From: Cupriavidus neocaledonicus
GTDB lineage: Bacteria > Pseudomonadota > Gammaproteobacteria > Burkholderiales > Burkholderiaceae
Direction of reading: 5' to 3'
Length of the DNA stretch: 64,000 nt
Assembly: GCF_000372525.1 (NCBI RefSeq)
Contig: NZ_AQUR01000089.1
Coordinates: 190 to 64,189, forward strand
Under the pieces are notes generated by a model. The model did not search any database, was not told where the DNA came from, and saw nothing but the letters and a program-made list of their open reading frames with translations. Positions 58,209 through 64,000 of the stretch are shown one piece after another. The stretch's first letter is position 1, and each line of letters opens with the position of its first letter. The translations under genes were made by a program, and so were the position numbers.

Positions 58209-59675
58209 ATGGTTCTGTCTTTCTCAATCTGGCTGCCTGTCTTTTTCGGCCTGCTGATCCTGGCCTTCGGCTCGGACCGCAGCCCCGGCTTCGTGCGCTG
58301 GATGTCGCTGTTCGGCTCGATCGCCAGCTTCGTCGTCACGCTGCCGCTGGTGTTCCACTTCGACCGCGCCACCGCGGCGATGCAGTTCGTCGAGAAGGCG
58401 AGCTGGATCGAACGCTTCAACATCCACTACCTGCTGGGCGTTGACGGGCTGTCGATGTGGTTCGTGGTGCTGACCGCCTTCATCACCGTGATCGTGGTGA
58501 TCTCGGCCTGGGAAGTGATCACCGAGCGCGTGGCCGAGTACATGGCCTCGTTCCTGATCCTGTCGGGCCTGATGGTGGGCGTGTTCTGCGCGCTCGACGG
58601 CATGCTGTTCTACGTGTTCTTCGAGGCCACGCTGATCCCGATGTACATCATCATCGGCGTCTGGGGCGGCCCGAACCGCGTCTACGCGGCCTTCAAGTTC
58701 TTCCTGTACACGCTGCTGGGCTCGCTGCTGACGCTGGTCGCGCTGCTGTACCTGTACAACAAGACCGGCACCTTCGACATCCTGCAATGGCACCAGGCCA
58801 AGCTGTCGATGAACGAGCAGATCGCGCTGTTCCTGGCCTTCTTCGTCGCCTTCGCGGTCAAGGTGCCGATGTGGCCGGTGCACACCTGGCTGCCCGACGC
58901 CCACGTCGAGGCGCCGACCGGCGGCTCGGTGGTGCTGGCCGCGATCATGCTGAAGCTGGGTGCCTACGGCTTCCTGCGCTTCTCGCTGCCGATCGCGCCT
59001 GACGCCAGCCACTATCTGGCCCCGTTCATCATCACCATCTCGCTGATCGCGGTGATCTACATCGGCCTGGTGGCGCTGGTGCAGGCCGACATGAAGAAGC
59101 TGGTGGCGTATTCGTCGATCGCCCACATGGGCTTCGTCACGCTGGGCTTCTTCATCTTCAGCGACATCGGCGTCGAAGGCGGCATCGTGCAGATGATCTC
59201 GCACGGCTTTATCTCGGGCGCGATGTTCCTGTGCATCGGCGTGCTGTACGACCGCGTGCACTCGCGCCAGATCGCCGACTACGGCGGCGTGGTCAATACC
59301 ATGCCCAAGTTCGCCGCGCTGTCGGTGTTCTTCGCCATGGCCAACTGCGGCCTGCCGGCCACCTCGGGTTTCGTCGGCGAGTTCATGGTGATCCTGGGCG
59401 CGGTCAAGTTCAACTTCTGGATTGGCCTGCTGGCCGCCACCGCGCTGATCCTGGGCGCCGCCTATTCGCTGTGGATGGTCAAGCGCGTGATCTTCGGCGA
59501 CGTCGTGCACCAGCATGTGCGCGAACTGGCCGACCTGAACAAGCGTGAGTTCGTCATGCTCGGCCTGCTGGCCCTGATGACGCTGTACATGGGCCTGCAC
59601 CCGAAGCCCTTTACCGACGTGATGCACCCGTCCGTGGTCAACCTGCTGCAGCACGCGGCGCAGTCGAAGCTGTAA
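58209..59675 (+). CDS. nuoM: NADH-quinone oxidoreductase subunit M
   Basis: 488-residue antiporter-like proton-pumping subunit with about 14 helices. FFEATLIPMYIIIGVWGG contains the conserved glutamate, KVPMWPVHTWLPDAHVEAPT the helix-7 lysine region, and KLVAYSSIAHMGFV the central half-channel. Confidence 0.97.
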   Translation: MVLSFSIWLPVFFGLLILAFGSDRSPGFVRWMSLFGSIASFVVTLPLVFHFDRATAAMQFVEKASWIERFNIHYLLGVDGLSMWFVVLTAFITVIVVISAWEVITERVAEYMASFLILSGLMVGVFCALDGMLFYVFFEATLIPMYIIIGVWGGPNRVYAAFKFFLYTLLGSLLTLVALLYLYNKTGTFDILQWHQAKLSMNEQIALFLAFFVAFAVKVPMWPVHTWLPDAHVEAPTGGSVVLAAIMLKLGAYGFLRFSLPIAPDASHYLAPFIITISLIAVIYIGLVALVQADMKKLVAYSSIAHMGFVTLGFFIFSDIGVEGGIVQMISHGFISGAMFLCIGVLYDRVHSRQIADYGGVVNTMPKFAALSVFFAMANCGLPATSGFVGEFMVILGAVKFNFWIGLLAATALILGAAYSLWMVKRVIFGDVVHQHVRELADLNKREFVMLGLLALMTLYMGLHPKPFTDVMHPSVVNLLQHAAQSKL

Positions 59676-59693
59676 TCGGGGAGAGATATCAAC

Positions 59694-61169
59694 ATGCAAC
59701 CGTCCTCGACACTCGCCCCCGTGGCGCCGATCATTTTCCTGGCGATCGCCATCGCCGCGATCAACTGGATCGACCTGGCCCGTGGCAAGGGCAAGCAGAG
59801 CGTGGCCTATCCGCTGTCGCTGCTGACCACGCTGGTGCTGACCGCCTGGTTCGGCATGAACGCCGCCACCGGCGAGACCCACTACGCGTTCGCCAACCTG
59901 GTCGTGATCGACCCGATGGCCAACGTGCTGTCGGCGTTCTGCGCCGCCGGCCTGTTCGTCACGCTGGTCTATACGCGCCGCTACCTGGCCGAGCGCGACA
60001 TGTTCGCCGGCGAGTTCTACATGCTGGCGCTGTTCACGCTGGGCGGCCAGATCGTGATGATCACCGGCAACAACTTCCTGACCCTGTACCTGGGCCTGGA
60101 ACTGCTGTCGCTGTCGTCGTACGCGCTGGTGGCGCTGCGCCGCGAGTCGCGCGTGACGTCTGAATCCGCGATGAAGTACTTCGTGCTGGGCGCGCTGGCC
60201 TCGGGCTTCCTGCTGTACGGCATCTCGATGATGTACGGCGCCACCGGTTCGCTGAACCTGGGCGAGGTGTTCCGCGCGGTCGAGTCCGGGCGCATCAACA
60301 CCACCATGCTGGCCTTCGGCGTGGTCTTCATCGTCGCCGGCCTGTCGTTCAAGCTGGGCGCCGCGCCGTTCCACATGTGGATTCCGGACATCTACCAGGG
60401 CTCGCCGACCGCGGTGACGCTGCTGATCGCCGGCGGTCCGAAGGTGGCGGCGTTCGCGCTGTTCATCCGCGTGCTGGTGGAAGGCCTGCTGCCGCTGGCC
60501 AGCGACTGGCAGATGATGCTGGTGGTGCTGTCGATCATCTCGCTGGCGATCGGCAACCTGACCGCCATCGTGCAGAGCAACCTGAAGCGGATGCTGGCGT
60601 ACTCGACCATCTCGCACATGGGTTTCGTGCTGCTGGGCCTGCTCTCGGGCGTGGTCGCCAACAAGGCGGACGGCGCCGCCGATGCCTACAGCTCGGCGAT
60701 GTTCTACTCGGTCACCTACCTGCTGACCACGCTGGGCACCTTCGGCATCATCCTGCTGCGCACCAGCAAGGGCTTCGAGGCCGAAACCCTGGAAGACCTG
60801 AAGGGCATGTCGCGCCGCAACCCGTGGTTTGCCTTCCTGATGCTGGTGATGATGTTCTCGCTGGCGGGCATCCCGCCGACCGTGGGCTTCTATGCCAAGC
60901 TGGCCGTGCTCGACGCGGTGGTCAAGGCCGGCATGACCTGGCTGGCGGTGGTGGCGGTGCTGTTCTCGCTGATCGGCGCGTTCTACTACCTGCGCATCGT
61001 CAAGCTGATGTACTTCGATGCCCCCGCCGGCGAAGAGCAGCTGGAAGCCACCTTCGGCCTGCGCTCGATGCTCAGCGTCAACGGCGCCGCGGTGATCCTG
61101 CTGGGCCTGTTCCCGGCCGCGCTGATGAACCTGTGCTACCAGGCCATCCGCTCGACCCTGGGCTCCTGA
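59694..61169 (+). CDS. nuoN: NADH-quinone oxidoreductase subunit N
   Basis: 491-residue antiporter-like subunit, last of the nuo operon. YLGLELLSLSSYALVALRRES, FKLGAAPFHMWIPDIYQGSPT and KRMLAYSTISHMGFVLLG identify it. The DUF2818 gene follows after 13 bases. Confidence 0.97.
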   Translation: MQPSSTLAPVAPIIFLAIAIAAINWIDLARGKGKQSVAYPLSLLTTLVLTAWFGMNAATGETHYAFANLVVIDPMANVLSAFCAAGLFVTLVYTRRYLAERDMFAGEFYMLALFTLGGQIVMITGNNFLTLYLGLELLSLSSYALVALRRESRVTSESAMKYFVLGALASGFLLYGISMMYGATGSLNLGEVFRAVESGRINTTMLAFGVVFIVAGLSFKLGAAPFHMWIPDIYQGSPTAVTLLIAGGPKVAAFALFIRVLVEGLLPLASDWQMMLVVLSIISLAIGNLTAIVQSNLKRMLAYSTISHMGFVLLGLLSGVVANKADGAADAYSSAMFYSVTYLLTTLGTFGIILLRTSKGFEAETLEDLKGMSRRNPWFAFLMLVMMFSLAGIPPTVGFYAKLAVLDAVVKAGMTWLAVVAVLFSLIGAFYYLRIVKLMYFDAPAGEEQLEATFGLRSMLSVNGAAVILLGLFPAALMNLCYQAIRSTLGS

Positions 61170-61182
61170 TCCGCCTCGCAAC

Positions 61183-61491
61183 ATGAGCGCCTCCGCGAGC
61201 GGCTGGTTTGTCATCCTGCTGGCACTGGTCTGTGCGAACCTGCCGTTCGTCAACCAGCGCCTGTTCGTGGTGATCCCGCTGCGGCCGGCGCGCAAGCCGC
61301 TGTGGCTGCGCCTGCTCGAACTGATCGTCTGGTTCGGGGTGGCGGGCGCAGCCGGCTTCGCGGTGGAAGCCAACCTGGGCGGCACGTTTGCGCAGGGCTG
61401 GCAGTTCTACGCCATCACCGCCTGCATGATGCTGGTGTTTGCCTTCCCGGGCTTCACCTGGCAATACCTCGTCAAACACCGCACGGCCTGA
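61183..61491 (+). CDS. DUF2818 membrane protein
   Basis: 102-residue protein with three hydrophobic segments: GWFVILLALVCANLPFVNQR, LLELIVWFGVAGAAGFAVE and FYAITACMMLVFAFPGF. This is the betaproteobacterial DUF2818 family found next to nuoN. Being co-transcribed with complex I, it may be an accessory or assembly factor, but nothing in the sequence proves it. Confidence 0.88.
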   Translation: MSASASGWFVILLALVCANLPFVNQRLFVVIPLRPARKPLWLRLLELIVWFGVAGAAGFAVEANLGGTFAQGWQFYAITACMMLVFAFPGFTWQYLVKHRTA

Positions 61492-61535
61492 AGCCGGTCT
61501 TGTCGGCGCCGGGCCCTGCCTGATCCGGAGCGTCC

Positions 61536-62189
61536 ATGACCGACAAGATCCAACGCGGTACCCAACTTCCCGCCGCTTCCGCCGGCCTGCCCGAGAACGA
61601 CGACGCACTGAAGGAAGTGTGCGTGGCGTCGGCGACGGTCCATCGCGGCAAGTTCCTTACCCTCAAGCAGGACATCGTCAGGCTGCCCGACGGCAAGCAG
61701 ACCGGGCGCGAGTACGTGGTCCATCCCGGCGCGGTGATGATGATCCCGCTGTTCGACGACGGCACGGTGCTGTTGGAACGCCAGTTCCGCTATCCGGTGG
61801 GCGAGGTGATGCTGGAATTCCCCGCGGGCAAGCTCGATCCCGAGGAGGGCGCGCAGCGCTGCGGCGAGCGCGAACTGCTCGAGGAAACCGGCTACCGCGC
61901 CGCGCGCTGGGACTACCTGACGCGTATCCATCCCGTCATTTCGTATTCGACCGAGTTCATCGATATCCTGCTGGCGCGCGACCTGACGCATGGCGAGGCG
62001 CAGCTCGACGACGGCGAATTCCTGGAAACCTTCATCGCGCCGGCCGGGCAGGTAATAGACTGGGTACGCAGCGGCCGCATCACCGATGTGAAGACGATCA
62101 TCGGCGCGTTCTGGCTGGAAAAAGTGATCTCCGGTGCTTGGGAACCCGGTGAACAGCCCATGCCGGCATACGGGGCGCCATCACGGTGA
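61536..62189 (+). CDS. Nudix hydrolase, ADP-ribose pyrophosphatase type
   Basis: 217-residue hydrolase. The Nudix box G-x5-E-x7-R-E-x2-E-E-x-G is complete in GKLDPEEGAQRCGERELLEE then TGY. REYVVHPGAVMMIPL and LLERQFRYPVGEVMLEFPAGK are typical of the ADP-ribose/NDP-sugar branch (NudF). Starting 44 bases after the DUF2818 gene and just downstream of complex I, it may clear ADP-ribose from NAD turnover. Confidence 0.92.
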   Translation: MTDKIQRGTQLPAASAGLPENDDALKEVCVASATVHRGKFLTLKQDIVRLPDGKQTGREYVVHPGAVMMIPLFDDGTVLLERQFRYPVGEVMLEFPAGKLDPEEGAQRCGERELLEETGYRAARWDYLTRIHPVISYSTEFIDILLARDLTHGEAQLDDGEFLETFIAPAGQVIDWVRSGRITDVKTIIGAFWLEKVISGAWEPGEQPMPAYGAPSR

Positions 62190-62219
62190 ACGGCGCTGGC
62201 GGTCTCGCCACTCAGTTCC

Positions 62220-62254
62220 GAACGGTCGTTCTAAAAAATTTAGCACGACCGTTC
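62220..62254. promoter_or_regulatory. Double TetR-type operator
   Basis: GAACGGTCGT (62220-62229) and ACGACCGTTC (62245-62254) form a perfect 10-base inverted repeat. The left half extends to the palindrome GAACG-GT-CGTTC (62220-62231) and the right half is a near copy, GCACG-AC-CGTTC (62243-62254), so two dimers could bind 23 bases apart. The right site overlaps the -35 of the promoter for the DUF1178 gene. Confidence 0.68.
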
Positions 62255-62280
62255 ACAAAATTTGGATTCGCGGATAATAT
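62252..62280 (+). promoter_or_regulatory. Promoter of DUF1178-acyl-CoA dehydrogenase
   Basis: TTCACA (62252-62257) and TAATAT (62275-62280) are 17 bases apart in an AT-rich patch just before the DUF1178 gene. Repressor bound at the upstream palindromes would cover the -35. Confidence 0.5.
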
Positions 62281-62304
62281 AGCTTTTGACGGGCTGGAAA
62301 GATC

Positions 62305-62751
62305 ATGAAGGTGCTCGACCTGCGCTGCGCGCATGACCATCGTTTCGAGGGCTGGTTTGCCTCGGAGGAAGAGGCGCAGTCGCAAATTTCGCGTGACCTG
62401 GTCCAATGCCCGGTCTGTGGCGACCACGCCGTGACCCGGCTGCCCAGCGCGCCGCGCCTGAACCTGTCGGGCGCGACCACGCGTGAAGGCAAGGCCAGGC
62501 CGGCGGCGCCAGCGGCCGCCCCGGTGACACTGCAAGCGCTCTATATGAAGGCAGTGAAGCAGGTGCTGGCGCAGACCGAGGATGTTGGCGACCGCTTTGC
62601 CGAGGAGGCAAGGCGCATGCACTATGACGAGGCGCCGGAACGCGGCATTCGCGGTTCGGCCTCGCCGGAGGAGGTGCAGGCGCTGGCCGAGGAGGGCATC
62701 GAGACCTTTCCGCTCGTGGTGCCGGATGCGCTGAAGCAGACGGCTCACTGA
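62305..62751 (+). CDS. DUF1178 zinc-ribbon-like protein
   Basis: 148-residue protein of the DUF1178 family. It starts MKVLDLRCAHDHRFEGWFASEEEAQSQ, read in pieces, with Cys/His at C8-x-H10 and a CPVCGD pair near residue 36 that look like a metal ribbon. It ends with an acidic, conserved block (HYDEAPERGIRGSASPEEVQAL). Function is unknown. It is 93 bases upstream of the acyl-CoA dehydrogenase gene and shares its promoter. Confidence 0.88.
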   Translation: MKVLDLRCAHDHRFEGWFASEEEAQSQISRDLVQCPVCGDHAVTRLPSAPRLNLSGATTREGKARPAAPAAAPVTLQALYMKAVKQVLAQTEDVGDRFAEEARRMHYDEAPERGIRGSASPEEVQALAEEGIETFPLVVPDALKQTAH

Positions 62752-62844
62752 ATTGCGTCCTGTGCCCGTTGCTGTCGGCGCATGACGCGCAGGCAGAACA
62801 AACCGCCGGCGGCCCGCGCCATGCCGGCACCACTGGAGACGGGC

Positions 62845-64000
62845 ATGGATCTCAACTACTCGGCGTCCGACGACGCCTTCCGCGAGGAAGTGCGTAGCTG
62901 GCTCGAAGCCAACTTGCCGGCGGACATCCGCAGCAAAATTCTCAACCACCGCCGTCCGAACCGCGACGACCTGGTGCGCTGGCACAAGATTCTGGCCGGC
63001 AAGGGCTGGTCGGCGCCGCACTGGCCGGTGCAGTACGGCGGCACCGGCTGGAACGCCACCCAGCGCCATATCTGGGACGAAGAGAATGCCCGCGTCGGCG
63101 CGCCCGGCGTGCTGCCGTTCGGCGTGGCGATGGTCGCGCCGGTGATCATGAAGTACGGCAACGAGCAGCAGAAGTCGTACTACCTGCCGCGCATCCTCGA
63201 CTGCACCGACTGGTGGTGCCAGGGCTATTCGGAGCCGGGCTCGGGTTCGGACCTGGCTTCGCTGAAGACCCGCGCCGAACTGAGCGCGGACGGCAAGCAC
63301 TACATCGTCAACGGCCAGAAGACCTGGACCACGCTCGGCCAGCACGCCGACATGATCTTCTGCCTGGTGCGGACCGACCCCGAGGCCAAGAAGCAGGAGG
63401 GCATCTCGTTCCTGCTGATCGACATGAAGACCCCGGGCATCACCGTGCGCCCGATCATCATGCTCGACGAAGAGCATGAAGTGAACGAGGTCTTCTTCGA
63501 CAACGTCAAGGTGCCGGTCGAGAACCGCGTCGGCGAAGAAAACAAGGGCTGGACCTACGCCAAGTACCTGCTCGGCCATGAGCGCACCGGCATTGCCCGC
63601 GTCGGCAATTCCAAGCGCGAGCTGGGCTTCCTCAAGCGCGTGGCGCGCCAGCAGCAGAAGAACGGCAAGCCGCTGCTGGAGGATCCGGTGTTCGGCGCCA
63701 AGGTCGCCGCGCTGGAAATCGAGCTGATGGCGCTGGAGATCACCGTGCTGCGCGTGGTGTCGAGCGAAGCGGCGGGCAAGGGCCCCGGCCCCGAGGCCTC
63801 GATGCTGAAGATCAAGGGCACGGAGATCCAGCAGTTGCTGACCGAGCTGATGGTCGAAGCCGTTGGCCCGTATGCGCAGCCGTTCGACACCGCCTACCTG
63901 GAGTGCGAGACCGAGCACGCCGTGACCGGCTACGACGACGCCGCGCCGCTGGCCGCGTATTACTTCAACTATCGCAAGACCTCCATCTATGGCGGGTCCA
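62845..64000 (+). CDS. Acyl-CoA dehydrogenase (cut by window edge)
   Basis: FAD-dependent acyl-CoA dehydrogenase; 385 residues are visible and the stop codon lies to the right. GYSEPGSGSDLASLKTRAE and the flavin-site GQKTWTTLGQHADMIFCLVR are family blocks, followed by the helical C-terminal domain (ARVGNSKRELGFLKRVAR). The start is ATG at 62845 (MDLNYSASDDAFREEVRSWL) with GGAG upstream. It resembles the FadE-like enzymes used in fatty acid, sterol or aromatic side-chain oxidation; the substrate is not clear. A TetR-type operator controls the unit. Confidence 0.93.
   Translation, partial: MDLNYSASDDAFREEVRSWLEANLPADIRSKILNHRRPNRDDLVRWHKILAGKGWSAPHWPVQYGGTGWNATQRHIWDEENARVGAPGVLPFGVAMVAPVIMKYGNEQQKSYYLPRILDCTDWWCQGYSEPGSGSDLASLKTRAELSADGKHYIVNGQKTWTTLGQHADMIFCLVRTDPEAKKQEGISFLLIDMKTPGITVRPIIMLDEEHEVNEVFFDNVKVPVENRVGEENKGWTYAKYLLGHERTGIARVGNSKRELGFLKRVARQQQKNGKPLLEDPVFGAKVAALEIELMALEITVLRVVSSEAAGKGPGPEASMLKIKGTEIQQLLTELMVEAVGPYAQPFDTAYLECETEHAVTGYDDAAPLAAYYFNYRKTSIYGGS

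Noticed and set aside
58224..61385. 1053-codon open frame on the minus strand
   Set aside because: It is antisense to nuoM, nuoN and the DUF2818 gene, and composed of repetitive His/Gln/Arg/Asp text; the plus-strand genes are certain.

Overview
The window is a single gene-dense, GC-rich stretch that looks like the main chromosome of a betaproteobacterium of the Burkholderiales, most likely Cupriavidus. The reasons are the codon use, the order ilvB-ilvH-ilvC / psd-pssA / leuA / rpsO-pnp / tpiA-secG-tRNA-Leu-nuoA..N, and the purine-degradation cluster built around a membrane urate oxidase. There is no rRNA, phage, insertion sequence or CRISPR array. About 65 genes are supported.

Bases 1-14900 are mainly a purine catabolism block. 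Adenine deaminase and guanine deaminase feed a three-gene xanthine dehydrogenase (xdhA-xdhB-xdhC). Urate is oxidised by a PuuD-type enzyme with a C-terminal cytochrome c, and 5-hydroxyisourate is hydrolysed by HiuH. Allantoin is opened by PuuE, which is cut by the left edge. An NCS2 permease imports the substrates. A GntR regulator sits divergent from hiuH-puuD over a row of TTGT-N2-ACAA sites, and a LysR regulator sits divergent from xdhA. Two unrelated genes interrupt the block: a GDT1/TMEM165-type manganese exporter with a yybP-ykoY riboswitch, and a fatty acid desaturase.

Bases 15800-30100 are a mosaic of small units. They include a tungstate-binding protein with a ModE-like regulator and an inverted repeat between them, a lone FtsX-type permease, a truncated haemoglobin, and a TetR/LOG pair. 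A metallophosphoesterase, a glycosyltransferase and a diacylglycerol kinase follow, behind a Pho-box-like triple repeat; I read these as a phosphate-starvation lipid-remodelling operon. The region ends with an ECF sigma operon carrying DUF3619, DUF3106, RDD and hydrolase genes.

Bases 30400-40300 hold branched-chain amino acid synthesis (ilvBHC, leuA) and phosphatidylethanolamine synthesis (psd, pssA). leuA has an attenuator: a 26-codon leader peptide whose four leucines are all CTA, starting at or near the predicted transcription start, followed by two hairpins.

Bases 40300-62200 hold housekeeping genes: rpsO, pnp, a quinone oxidoreductase, tpiA, secG, tRNA-Leu(GAG), the complete 14-gene complex I operon nuoA-N, a DUF2818 gene and a Nudix hydrolase. 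The right end has DUF1178 and an acyl-CoA dehydrogenase (cut by the edge) behind a promoter overlapped by a TetR-like palindrome pair.

All functional calls rest on reading translated sequence and motifs by eye; no database search was run.
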